In this document: positions 1-12,400 of the stretch, piece after piece
Layout: every line of letters starts with the position of its first letter
How positions within the stretch are numbered: the first letter of the stretch is position 1
DNA from: Volvox africanus
Lineage: Eukaryota; Chlorophyta; Chlorophyceae; Chlamydomonadales; Volvocaceae
Assembly (NCBI GenBank): GCA_030268105.1
Contig: BSDZ01000058.1
Location: 44,185-108,184, forward strand
Direction: 5' to 3'
Length of the DNA stretch: 64,000 nucleotides
Program-made: the position numbers and the translations under genes
Notes under the pieces: generated by a model
The model's input: only the letters and a program-made list of their open reading frames with translations
What the model was told of the DNA's origin: nothing
Database searches by the model: none

Positions 1-1658
1 CGAAAGGGGACGTATATGATAGGGGACGGAAAATACGACATGGGCATGCAAGGTGGGAAAGAACCGGAAAGGGCGTCCAAAGGCGCACATTAGGGTGATA
101 TAAGACGTAAATGCATTTTGTAATAATGTTGTACCAGCACAGGACACAGATAAAACGCAGAGTCACGGGAAGGTACGAAGAGACATACATAATTGTCGGG
201 AGCGGGGGACGATGGGGTACGAGTGTGCCTTCATGCAAGGAAGCCGGTGCAGAACCCTTTCCTTAAGTGTAGAGAGAGTCGTCAGTAGTCGACGTCCAAG
301 TCCAATATCGGTAGGGGGGTTGGCAGGTGGGGGAATAAGGGCATTACGGCTCCAAGACCATTTAAGAATGGCTTCAGGCAACACCACACTGGATGACAAA
401 GTCGAAACATCGGCGTGTCTAGAGGGAAGAGGGGGACAGAGGATCCGATCGGACAGGATGAGGAAGAGGGTACTGGATGAAGGCGCAGGTGCAACACGAA
501 GGAGGGGTTAAGCGAGCGGAGTGAGGAAGAAACCACATCACTCTACGGAATGGGACTTATCAAAGGGGATCCGGGCCAGGAACTTCAGCCGCTGCCCGTG
601 AGAGGGGATTCCGTGGTGGCCCGAGTGCTTGTCCTTAATTGGTTAGCTGTAGGGTGACAGGACCGATGTGTTCCCCATTTGTGTGTGCATATCGGAAGGA
701 TTACTGGAACTTGCAAGGTTTTATCAAATTGCTAAACACATGAGTGTTAAGGAAGTACGCGATAAAGCAGTAAATAATGTATTTGAAACAAGTTATATAG
801 CTTCTTATACAGATTGGAAGGGCTATGGATAACTCCCCGTGCACAAATTCGCATGGAACGGGGAGTTCCAAAGGAACGCGGCAAGCCCTCGCACGGGGAT
901 AAAACGTTGCAACTTCCGATTTTCCGCAGCTAGCAATCCGGAAGTTCTCGAATTATGACATGAATGCGACGGCTGATGAGTGATGTCGTATCCACAGAGC
1001 CTGTCCAGCGCCACAACACTACATCTGTGCTGCAGTTGTCATATATTAATCTGTATTAATGCTCCTATTCCTTCTAAGCATGAAATAATAATTGACGCTG
1101 CTCAATTTGCCATCTATAGCTCATCCCCCAAGCCATTTCTTCCTCATGTTGTACCACTCCCTGGGGCCCTCCGCTGCTGGGCTGTGTGACGATGCCACCA
1201 TGATACCTGGGTGGGCTGATGTTGGATTCTGACCGTGCGATCTTAGGCCATGGCCTTATTTGGGTTTCATTAGGCAAAGATCCATGTATAAGCTAGAGGT
1301 GACAACTTTCACTTGTAACGGTGGTCTAACTTGCATAGTTGCAAGCCATCTCTAACCATCATCTCTGCTGGGTGGTGATGAGGTGGGTGGTTTCGGAGGG
1401 AGGGAGCCCATTCACATCCACCGGATCTGTAATCTGTCAACAGCCCATGGGTCACCAGCCTGGTAACCCTAACAGCCATCTGGAAGGAGGACGTTTGTAT
1501 CCCAATGTCCCATTTCCAGCCGGAAGGAAAGCTGCAATATAACGACAAGCTTTCGGGGAGGGGCCCGACCCCTGGCGGCGTCTTCCGCTTGATCACGCCA
1601 CTGTCTCCCTATTCCATACCCTTCCCGATCGGACCGACCCACCTACCACTCCACCCAC
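1..1658. other. No recognisable gene
   Basis: I see no exon I can assign on either strand. Open frames here are short, overlap on both strands and lack family motifs. The 3' exons of the minus-strand sulfatase ending at 1659 would be expected here or further left. I looked for the later sulfatase motifs, such as a DNG...HG block or an APH block, and found none that holds a frame and a splice acceptor. Confidence 0.5.
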
Positions 1659-3303
1659 CGGGATACATTCTCGGCTGGCCCCCGTTGAGACTGAATGCGG
1701 GGCTGTAGTACTCGAAGATGAAGGGATGCACAAGCGCGTCAAAGACTGTCCAGCCGGAAGGTGGGGGGTCGTAATTGCGGATTGTGTAGTCCACTATGAA
1801 CTTGCCTGAGGTGGGGTCAGAGGCCCCAGTGAAAAGGGACAGGGATGCCGAGGTGGAGGGACAGGAGAGAGGGAGGGCAGCAGATAGAGGGCACAGAGGT
1901 TGGGCAACTCGATATGAAAGGGCAGGATGAAGCCAAAGGTGCGCAGCACGTGGGCGAGGAGGGGAAAGAGAGGTGCAGGGTAGGAGCAGCGAGACGAGGG
2001 TAATGAGGGCGGCAGGGAAGGGGCAGAGCAGTGCCCTCGAGGAGGAGACAAAAGTATGAAACCTGGATCTGAAGTCGCTATGGGGACAGGTGCCCAGGTG
2101 AGGAGTGTTAATCACCAGCCACTGGGAAATGAGTAAAATTGAAATTGGCAAACCAGTCTCTGTATGCTCTGCATAAGCTCAAACCACGAGGGATTTCAGG
2201 CATCGCGCGTTCCTAGGCCCTTTTCCTCGAGACCTCTCCGTATCCCGTTAACCTCCCATGCCCTATAACCCCTCGCCCATACCCCCCCCCCACTCACCTG
2301 TGTATAGCGTTTTGTACCCCGCTTTCTGCAGCCAGGTGGGGAGCCACTCGCGATCCAAATCCAGCGCACGGAATTTTGCATAACCTCCTGTATGTGAGGG
2401 AGGGGTTGTGGGTTCGCGGGCCAGGGCCTCGGGCATAACGAATTTGGCTTGTGGAAAAATGGTTTCCGCGGCCAAACGGGGAACCCCTTGGGGTGGCAAA
2501 AGAATGAATGGAAGAACGAAAGGACAGAACGAACTCACTATGTGGACGGCCCAGAAAGGGGAGGGGTCTGCGGTGAGAACAGGAAGGTTGCATGGGATGA
2601 TATTGCCTAGAGTTGAAGGGATGCAGAGCCGCGGAGGGCGGAGGGCTGGCGGGTTTCAGTTGTTGTTTGGTCAAATGACAGTCATCCGTCCACCTCCGGG
2701 AGACCATTGGGGCGGCCTTTCCTTGTCTCCTGTCTCGCTCATAAATGTAAATCTGTGTTTAAAAAAAGGTGGTTATGAGAAACTCTTTATGCCTGGTTCC
2801 GGTGCATAACCTGCATCAAAACCCATGTGTGGAAATTGTCATCTGAAACTTGGACATACCGTGTGGTCCGAGCACGTCTGTGAAATTGGTGTTGTGACCC
2901 AGCTGGCCGCGGAGGAGGCTGACCCGGGAAGGGCAGCAGATGGGTGTAGTGACGAAATGGTTCGTAAAGGTGACACCTGGTTCGCAGCAACATCGGGATA
3001 TAACGGGACAAGGAACCGATGTGTGCAGGAACTGAGAGGAAGTTACCAACTTCTAAGGAATCTTGAACAAAATTTCTGAACATTGCTGGTCGCGTCGTCG
3101 TGCACGAAAGTCGCACGTCGCCAAATGATTGATGGTCTGGTTACAATGACTTTACCTCGGTCTCGCAAAAGCCGTTTCGTCGCCGGCATCGCCAGCTCAC
3201 CGCTGCTGTCCTGAGTTTCATCTAAATCATCTACAAGGATAACGATAAAGTTTGGACGCCGTGCTACAGACGCCGAAACTGTCATGATACCCAGACACAG
3301 CAT
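1659..3303 (-). CDS. Arylsulfatase, N-terminal four exons (partial)
   Basis: This is a formylglycine-dependent sulfatase that hydrolyses sulfate esters, probably secreted or lumenal. The exons I can fix are 3303-3156, 2976-2860, 2387-2298 and 1805-1659. All join in phase 1 and give 167 residues so far. The start at 3303 was chosen because it opens a short hydrophobic signal-like stretch ([14 protein letters not shown]) directly before [15 protein letters not shown], the metal-binding start of the sulfatase fold (Asp25, Asp26 and Asp28). An in-frame ATG at 3399 is possible. Exon 2 carries [14 protein letters not shown], where Cys63 of the CxPSR signature would become formylglycine. Exon 3 reads [18 protein letters not shown], and exon 4 supplies KFIVDY and the [12 protein letters not shown] block typical of fungal and algal arylsulfatases. 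Splice sites are canonical (GTAAAG, GTATGT, GTGAGT, GTGGGT; CAG acceptors). The C-terminal two thirds was not found, so the gene either runs off the left edge or is broken. The exact substrate is unknown. Confidence 0.85.
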
Positions 3304-3463
3304 TACATTTAGAAATCTTTTCACTTTTCCCTTTAAGTTAAGCGATGTGTTTGAAGGACACTTTTTACGTATCCTTACTCGATGGAAGAAATATTTCAAG
3401 ATTTGCTCATTTCATGCAAAGCATGAGGTTGGTTGGCCTGGGGGCTTTCGCCGTTATTGAACA

Positions 3464-3480
3464 AAAAGGCATAATATATA
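3464..3480 (-). promoter_or_regulatory. Possible TATA-like element upstream of the sulfatase
   Basis: An AT-rich TATA-like stretch (tatatattatgcc on the minus strand) lies about 165 bp upstream of the sulfatase ATG at 3303. Only position and composition support it. Confidence 0.25.
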
Positions 3481-5581
3481 ACTTTGGGGTTGCAATTTGA
3501 AACCTTGCAAGAGGAAGAGAGAGCATCATGCCCGCCCTCTGGTTTGCGCTGACCGTTAATCAGAAAAGAAACACTTAATGAGTGTGAAGCCGCGTTATCA
3601 TATCATAGTGAAAAACGTTACGGCAAATTGCAGCTGCCTTTACTTTTGTCGCACATTGGTCTGGGTACACAATCCCCAACTGCCTCAATCTCCAACACAT
3701 CCAGCCACCCAGGTGGCAACAATTCGGAAGGTGTGTTCATCCCAAACGCCGCTACCCACCAATTGTAATTCTAAACCATCTACTTTATGACCTGCATATG
3801 CAAGACCATGACCTCCTTGCGTTTTTCCCATTCAAGTCCAAGGAACATACAGCCGGGGAAGCATGGCCCAGCGCAAACCGGTTGTGCACGGGGGCTCCTT
3901 CTGGACGTCTTCGAGTGTGTCCCCAGTGAAAGCGAGTCTGTCGTTACAAAATTGATAGTTACAGCCCATCCAACGATTTTGATGCTCATTCCTTGTTCCT
4001 GGCCCATCGTCTAGTCGCCACCTATGCAGAAGGAGCAGTACATCTCAATGCCCAGATGCCTGGACATCATGTCAAGTGTGAATAGCGGGGCAAAACAGGC
4101 AAGGTACGTGGCATGTTCAAAAATAGGATCATATGAGCACCCAAACCCACCGTTATTGCCTTACACCGTGAATAATATCGACGGACATCTCTGAGGCCCG
4201 CGCACCAAGACTTTGAAAACCGCTCCCCAAACATCACAAGACATGACGGCGAGCCCTCACCCCCACCAGGGGGAAAGGGACGAGCCAGTCGGACCCAATA
4301 AAAAATGGAACATAATGCTATTAATCTACCGATAACGTCCAGGGAGATGTTACCACGCACAATCATCCTATTCTTGGGAGTTCCTGTCAGCAGACTGATA
4401 TCCATAGAGTCCAATCGTCGCGAGGTTTGATATCTGAGTGGGTTCGCAGTGAGGACGGAGGCAAACGCTATAACATCGGATTCGTGCGTTGGTTCGTGCT
4501 AGGCGATCCAACTCTGCCTCTTATGCAAACCAAACCCAATGCGTTAGGAATTGTGTATGGGATACACGAGTCTAACGCGCACCAATGCAAGCTCCAGCGT
4601 GCCCAGCTAGATCCCAAGGTGCGTGTTTGGCCTAATGTTTCACTTGGATTAGATTGCTGAAGTTCAAGTTAGTTACGGCTATAGTATCCGACTGACGTTG
4701 TTTGGCGGGGTGAACCATCCTTCACTTTCAGTCCAATCATTATAAAAACAGACACCATCCACAACGTTTTCCAACTCTCCACCCACACCCCATGATCCAC
4801 AGAGGTCATAGCCCGAGCCCATCCATAGCCCGAGCCCTTACCGAGTCCTGCCTATACCTGAGCTGAGCATAGTTAGCTCCCTGTTGACACCCTTCCTCCA
4901 GGGCCTCCATAAGCGCAGAACTCGTCTCCTAGGCTCCCTAGATATAAAACCACTGGCTCCTCATAGGCTGGGTGAAACAGAAGCCCTCCTCACTCTTAGC
5001 CCCTACATGAGGCCCCCAATTACGGGTATTACCACCCTCTTACCTTCCACACAAGATGTAGAGAGCTTCCACCGTGTGTCAAAGGGTTTTTGGGCCCCCT
5101 TCCCTCCGTCTTCGCACCAGCGGACCTCAATCGAACAAATCCTTGAGCGTTACTTAGTTCTCTATTAGAAGGTTTATAATGGTTTTATAATATCTTTTAT
5201 GAAAAACAAATTATTGGTGTGAGTAGAATAATTACTATAACATCGTGGGGAACTAGAGTTAAAATTATCCGGTTCTAAAACGCATTGGTGCGGTAGCCTT
5301 TGTCTCACGAATTGGGAGGCTTTGCAGCATCGCTTTCAACGGCCTCAACCAGACCGGTAGCACTAGCATACAATCCGGTTCTCCTCTGCTATCTTACGCA
5401 AGCAAGCCGCCCCCAGCTCAAATGGCGGATTGACAAGAAACAGGGCTGCTGCCTGCCCTTCTGTAGCGAGCCTCCTAGATTTCTTCATTACGGGTTAGGT
5501 GTCCAGTAGGGCGATTAAAAGGTGAACTCGTCTTCAAAACAACCCACTGTCAGCCGCCGTCCCTGAAGACATGCTGCATTC

Positions 5582-5686
5582 CTGTTGTATCTCTGTTGTG
5601 TCGGCCAACAAAGGCCCGATCGGAAGGATGACCATCTGAGGTCCAGGATCCTCTGACACTGCCCGTAGATACCCCAGGATACTACA
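5582..5686 (-). repeat. 105-bp dispersed element, inverted relative to the array copies
   Basis: Read on the minus strand, this stretch matches 12271-12375 on the plus strand over 105 bp with two differences. One difference turns a CAG codon into TAG. The match starts at TGTAGTATCC and ends at ACAACAG. The element lies outside the 7-kb unit, whereas its partner lies inside an intron of RAD21 and is repeated with it. I recognise no transposon family. Confidence 0.8.
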
Positions 5687-5997
5687 ATTCCACAGGCTCT
5701 CACAGCCTGCCGCAGACTCCACTGTAATGCGTTTTATGTTTTGCTTAGAAAATCCACATACAACAGCCGTCAAGAGGATGCCGCATACACTCGGTGTCAT
5801 AAAGACCACACAAGCGGCACATATCCCGTGGCCTACATACCTTTGGCCTGCAAATATTAATAAACAATCATTGATACCCCTGTTAATACCACCTCTGTGC
5901 AACGAACCCCAAATCCCTTTCGTTCGTTCGTCCAACACAAAAGGACGGTATTAACGGTCTTGCGCGCATTTCCTGTGCCGTCACACGGTGAAGGACC

Positions 5998-6045
5998 AAA
6001 CACGCAGACACACAGACGCACGCACACGTGCACACGCAAGCTAAA
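5998..6045. repeat. AC-rich simple sequence
   Basis: Imperfect CA/CACACG-type low-complexity run between the 105-bp element and the RAD21 3' end. Confidence 0.6.
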
Positions 6046-6488
6046 CCGTCACCCCTACGCACTTCACAATTCAAGAGTGTAACACAAGCACATCACCATT
6101 AGGCTTGATGCGCCAGACAGATCCCATTCATTTGGATTATCTTTTTATTCCGCAGTTCTTCGCGGAGTAAGGAAGGGTTTTCAGCAGCCTTGCTGCTACA
6201 TCTGCTGATCCCTCTTTTCCCGCAGTGCATGTATGTGCGCAACCCCAAACTCGAACCCACACAGCGCTGTGTTGGGGCTAGCCCCAACCACGTACACGTC
6301 TGCGAGCCCCTTCTCCAAGTCACACGATAACTCTTCGCATCCCTGCCTTGTTGCACTCGTACTGTTGGGAGCTCCTCACGCACATGCATCATTGTCCATG
6401 CTTCAAAGACCCAACATGCTGCCTCACGATCTGCTTTCGATCCTTAACGCACGAGAATAATCATCGCTGGCAAAACTCTGCTCATGCA

Positions 6489-9400
6489 TCACAGCTTGGC
6501 GGCCGCACGAATGGTGATATCACCGTACGGCTCGTACTGCGAAGCCACCACGTATCCCGCAGTGTGGGTCACAAGTGTCTGGTAAAACAACTTAACGGCC
6601 TCGCTCCGCTTCAGCCGTGATGCAAGGCCAAAGAACGACAGGGCTGCCTCTTGGAGATCACTGATCCCGCTGTCGCCGCCGTTGCTGTGTCCGGCCCCTT
6701 GGTGCTGCTCCGCGACCTGGACCGGGGCCTGACTCTGAGCCTGGGCCAGCTGCTTACGAAAAATCCTGTGCAACGAGGGGTGGATTGGATGTGAGGGGTG
6801 GGCACACTATCCGAAGTGGAAAATGATGATGTGAGACAGCAGTCACGTATAGCAGCGAGATATCTCTCTCTCCCGCAACGGCGGCTTCCCCAGGTGCAAA
6901 TGCAAGCAAGGTATGAGAGCGACACTCGCTACGGCATACCGACAATGGTAAGGTAATTACCAAAATATAGCTTGCTTGTAAGGCTCTAGCTTTCCATGGT
7001 CGCTGTCATCACCTCAGGATAGCACCGAACAATCCAAGGACCTTCCGCGCGTGGAGGATAGTCAGGGACAGTACCATACCATACTTCCGTTGCCCTCCCC
7101 ATCCCCGCTCTCAGCACCTGGCTCCGTGCCCCTAAATAGGATGACGGCCAAATGTAATGCTGCGCCGCTTCAGGCTGCTCTTTGTCGCACAACTTACGAG
7201 ATGACCACTTTGGTGTTGCGGCTCATGAACAGCTGCGGCGGCAGCACCTGCGTGGCGAGGCCGTTCGTCTCTTTGAGACAGAAGAACGGAGTTGCGTCAG
7301 CTGCCTCCTTTTCGGAGCCTGAGCCTCCACGCGCGCTACTGCCAGCCTGGTGGCTGGACTTCCTGCTGACGCCGCCGCTGGCGCCCTCGGAACGGCCGCC
7401 GCCTTTCGAGTTGCCTCCCGCCGCCGCCGTTGCTGCCGCCACCGCCGTTGCATCCGGACCCTGTCCGACCACGCACGGCGCCAGACAACCACACACGCAT
7501 TCAGACCATGTAAGGGCTTGGCGACCTAAAACCGTGAACACCACAGATCCACATCATTAATGAAAAACCACCAAGAAGCTAAAACTCAGTAAGGCTTCTG
7601 CTGCGTTGTTCTGTTGTTCCGTCAAGTAGGGAGGTAATAACTAACTAACAATCGTGGGCCACATCCTCGACCATCCCGACCATTCAAGCAGCAGAATAAC
7701 GCGGCAAGAAGGATAGTCAGACGGGCGGGAACTGCCCATACCAGGCAGGCCTTGTTCTATCTCACCTGTTCCTGTTGCTCGTCCAGATCCATAAAGTCCA
7801 GCAGCTCATGGTCAAAGTGCACGTCCACTTCGTCGATCGCCGGTAGCAAGTCCTCCAGCGCGCCCGTTCCAAACATACGCTTCTTCGGAGCGCCGCTGGG
7901 GCGCCTGCATGTGCCATTACGCGGGATGAGAGAGACCGCGCTTGTGTGTGCATGTGTATGTGCAAGCTTGCCAGATGATGGAAAGCCATGCGTGTGTCCA
8001 TAGTACGGACGGGAACATTACCATATAGAACGCTTCGGTAAAGAGGCCCAAAAAAGCCATTTGTAAAATCTGTAAATCTGGCTTATTACCGAAAATGTGA
8101 GGACAAGCTGCTGCGTCCAGCTAGTTACACAGCTGCCCTACCCCATTCCAACCCCCTCCTACATGCTCACATTAAAATCCGTCCCCATCATCTGTCAGAG
8201 CTTCTTTTGAAGATATAATGTGCATATAAAAATAAATTTATTTATTTATTTATTACACGAATTACATCGATTGTGAACGGCCACGTTGACTGAACATAGT
8301 CGTTGTAGAAAGAAGGCACCTCACCTATAGGTCTCCTTGGCCATGACCTCGTCTTCGGTCTCCCGGCCCAGGCTGCTCTCATCGCTCCCAGAGGTGGCCT
8401 TGCTGGATTTTCCCGCTGTCGGCGGCCCCTGACTGGACCCAGCCAAGAGGCCGAGGCTCGTCAGTCCAACCGCCGCCGCACGGTGCTGCCGCTCCATGTC
8501 GCTGCCGTCCGGCGTGTCGTGGCGACGAAGCCTGTATGTAAGCGAACAGGCAGGGCGATGCTGAGTGGGGGAAAGACGAATGAAACGAATCCTGGTGCGG
8601 ATACGGAAGGGACGAGGACCAAGTGTGTGTGGGGAGGAAGAACTGCGGCCATCATAGTAGCCGTCGAGAAGCCCTCCTAGACGACGCGTATATCCATGGA
8701 AATTAGTAACTGCACACACCTTCCATGCGCACTGGGTGGAATCAACCGCAGCGGACAAAAGGGTGATGAAGGGCACGGTACGTCTCACGAGCATGGGCAT
8801 GCGATTCAAACCAACCCACAAGCATGCAATCTATATTTTCACTTACTCCAGCCCTTCGACACTCCCCTCCTGCATTTCCCCCTTCCCACCCAATACCGTC
8901 AAACGCGTCCCCCAACCCACAATTCTATCCCCCCTTTGACTCGCAGCAGACCGACCTTTCCATTTCGATATCATCGATATCATCCTCTGTTTGCATCTGC
9001 TCATCTGCGGGCGTCTCCATGGCTTGCATGATAGCCTCCGCCTCTCCTACTGCCGCCTCCGCCGGATGGAATGCTCCCCAGAGGCGCCCATCGATGCGGT
9101 GCCCTTCGGATGCCTCCAGGTCCTGCTCCTTCACCCTGCGCTCCATATCTATCAATCTCTCACTCGCTCCTTTGCAGTTAGACCGTTTCGGCTGCTGCCT
9201 CTGTTCCTCCCCCTCCCCTTCGTCTTCCGCTGCAGTCGTCCCTTGCTGTTGATGTTGTTCCTTGCGCTGCTGCGCGTCGTTGCCCCTTGCTCCAGAAGCC
9301 GTGGCTGCACGGGGGGCAGCGCTCTTCACCGTGCACAGCCGCTGCACGCGCCCGGCATCTAAGCATCGGACAAGACAATACACCAATAGATCATGTACCC

Positions 9401-12400
9401 ACTGACATAAGGTCGGGTGTCTTGGGCAGAGCCCATCGACTGTGCATGGGCTTTGGCAACTTATTACGGCTTAACATGGGCAAGAGCCATCAAGGCACGG
9501 CACCACAGAGGGGACTGTCATTGACTGAACTGGATTTCGAAAACAGGATGTGCGAAAGTAAATGAGGCATGCAAACGCAATTAAAAAAACGTCGATACGG
9601 GGCGCCGGCCGTAATGACACCATCCGCAAGCTGGCCTACATCCTAGCGCTACGGCAAACACAAACTCCTAGCTCCGTCTTCTAGAAGGCCGATATCATGT
9701 ATAAGGCACAAGGTATATAATATAAGGTAGTGTACAACCAAGATGTAACCATAAGTTCATTTGGAGTTAGGTCTAAAAAAATTATTAAATTATCGTTCTT
9801 GGTAATATTATAATTCTGAACTGATTCGTCTTGATTAACTAAAAAATTGTCGGTATCTGTTGCAATCCTTCAAATTTAATCGCCGTCGTATTTAATCCAG
9901 GAGGTTATTTAACTTCTTTTCTCCAGTCCTTTCAGCAAAACGTAACCATAATTCAAGATGATTATTTCCCCCTTTTCTTCAACTATTAAAAATTTCCAGT
10001 AAAACCTGCCTATCTAAAATATCACGACACAAAGAATATGACTAAAAGGACGGGGAAAAGCGGCAACGTGGCGACGAAGCAGTTGTTGCGCAAAGTAAAT
10101 TTATAGAAACATTAAATTAATATCCTTGGGGAGTTCCATAATACCACCAAACCCCAAACACCCACCCGGCTCTTCCACGGCAGCAGTTCGCCGCCTTGGC
10201 CCTCCGTGAGTAACGTTGACGTAGCCCTCAACATCCTCCTCCTCAACGTCCTCCACCACCTCGTCCGCCTCCGCCGCCATTGCCACCAGACGCACCAGGT
10301 GGCGACCCCATGTCATGCCGCTACCGTTCAACATCGCCGCCGCTCCGTGCCTTACCGCATCGGACGCCGCGGCAACGTGGCCTGCCGCCAGCATCCCCGC
10401 CACTGCAACGAATATCATGGGCCCAGGGGTTCCGTCGTAGGGGTCGCTGGTGAAGCGACGGCCGTTGAAAGGGTCCGCGAAGGGGGCAGCGGCCGTTGTC
10501 CCTGATGCCCAGACCAGGCCGGCATTGTGACCCGGGTCACTGCCGCCGCTCGGGTCTGGCGCAACATTGATTCTGGACTTGAGCAGCACAGACGATTCCA
10601 ATGTCCATTCACGATAGGTTCGACCCGCCACCTGGTCGCATGGGAAGAACATCCGGGTTCTTGAACACCGCTTACAGCTCCCCTTGTTGCAGTACGCACC
10701 GGCTGACCGGCACCAGTATGCCTAAGAACTTAGTTCTCTCGGCCCCTAACCCCCCGGGTTCCGCTACGTCGTGTCATCACCATTCAAAGGAACAAACCTT
10801 ACGACGCTCCTGCGGCTATTGACTCCAGCCGCATGTTTCATTTATTTCCTACAAACAAGTTCATCCCTTTCTTTCCCTGTTTCCATGATGCCTCCCCAGC
10901 CATTTGCTTTTTTATCTATTTAGTCTATCTAATCTATCAAGTCTAGTCTATCTGGTCTAGTCTAGTCTATCTATTCTCGACCCAGATGGGGCAAATCATC
11001 GCCACGGACTCCACTAATCTCCCACCAATCTCCTGATCCAGGCAAATCCGGTCCAATTTACATCTATTCGGTGGACCCCAACAGTAGCCGTGAAGCCATT
11101 ATTACCGTCATGCAACGGAGAGGGTGGCATGAAGTGGTCCATGGGGGCTCCGATGCTTGGAAGCGGCACAAGCGACGGCGCGGGCTGGCCGCAGGTAGGG
11201 GTAGTGGCGCGCAGTTGGGCCCCTTCCGAGTGCAACTGCTGCTGCGCATCCTCGGGAGTGAAGTCGCTCAGGAAGTGAAGGTCGGTGGGCAGCTCCTCGG
11301 CGAAATGCATCTCGCTGTCTTCCATCTCGCGCATCTCGTTCAACGGATCCAGTGTATGCGCCGCCGCGGTCCCGCCAGCGGTGTTTGCGGTGGCGAGAGC
11401 GCCAGTCCCAGTGGGGCTCCGCGCCAGCAAGGAGGCTGCGCCGGCCGTGCTACTCGGCCCGGAGCGGCGACCGCCATCGGCTGTGGTGGCTGCTGCCGCG
11501 GTGGCTGCTGCCGCCGCCGCCACCGCCGCCGTCGGAGCTGCAGCAGCCAGACCGCCTGTAGTAGGCGTGCAGGGCATTACGTGATCTACACCGAACATGC
11601 GGGAACAGGTGTGATAAGAATTACGGCGACACACACAGAGGACTTTTCGATAGCAATAGCTTTACTTTGGATAATAAACCAGTCAGTCCTGAGGCGCAGT
11701 ATGGCAGGTATTAAGACGGTAAGGGAGGGTACGGGAGGGGGAATGTACGTCAAGTACTGCGACATCCACGGCCCCTCGGCCCCACGGCATCCACGGCCCC
11801 AACTAACAGCACTCTTGGCCAATGCCTGACCGACAACCGATAACCGACAATCGACTTACCGAACGACAGGAAAAAAGCGCTATCCTCGTCGTCATCGTCA
11901 TTCAGCAGGACCCGTAAATCGGGGGCTTCAAAAACCTCATCGTCGTTGCTAATCATGCACGGGACGGGTAGGAAAGAGAAAGAAGAGAACGAAAACGATA
12001 TGGGGTAACCCTAAACCCATAACGGGAGGTTACCGCATGATAGTAGCAGGTCGTGAAGAAGGCAGGGTGTACATATAATTCGGCGTGCGTGGGTGCATTC
12101 GGTTTAAAGTTTTCGTTTGGGTGGACGCATATATGTGTGCGTGGTGGGTACCTGTGTGAACCACCTGCTACTACTCGCTGAATCGCAAGAGACTAAGTGG
12201 AACGCATCTAGCATCGCGTGAGAGACAGGGGAAAGGACAAGTGAGTGATCCCCACGCTGTTACACGCTTATGTAGTATCCTGGGGTATCTACGGGCAGTG
12301 TCAAAGGATCCTGGACCTTAGATGGTCATCCTTCCGATCGGGCCTTTGTTGGCCGACACAACAGAGATACAACAGCTTATCGCAAATGCTTACATCCATT

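Larger units (their letters stand above)
3304..6488. other. Intergenic region between sulfatase and RAD21
   Basis: No gene recognised. About 3515-3715 is similar to 43650-43830 and 52565-52745, so the sulfatase upstream region was copied to the right flank of the RAD21 array. Several open frames of 60-134 codons (for example 4884-5168 on plus and 5534-5938 on minus) have no motif I recognise, and overlapping frames exist on the other strand. A 105-bp dispersed element lies at 5582-5686. The 3' end of RAD21 presumably lies in the right part. An AATAAA on the minus strand near 6141-6146 could serve its polyadenylation, but this is weak. Confidence 0.5.

Noticed and set aside
540..630. Minus-strand HSGHHGIPSHG resembling a late sulfatase motif
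   Set aside because: No DNG before it, no frame-consistent acceptor, and a stop soon after. The similarity is too short.
5534..5938. 134-codon minus-strand frame
   Set aside because: It overlaps the 105-bp element. The other copy of that element has a TAG in the shared frame, and no protein motif is visible.
10206..10505. 99-codon plus-strand frame
   Set aside because: Antisense shadow of RAD21 exon 11. The copy 3 substitution is missense here but silent in RAD21.
11071..11829. 252-codon plus-strand frame, repeated in all units
   Set aside because: It is antisense to RAD21 exon 10. Its Cys/Gly/Arg-rich part is the complement of GCC/GCT alanine codons. Of the five differences seen among units, the one lying in a RAD21 coding exon outside the 6-bp loss (24317) is silent in the RAD21 frame, which supports minus-strand coding.
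12001..12030. Telomere-like CCCTAAACCC
   Set aside because: A single occurrence inside a RAD21 intron, not a tandem run.
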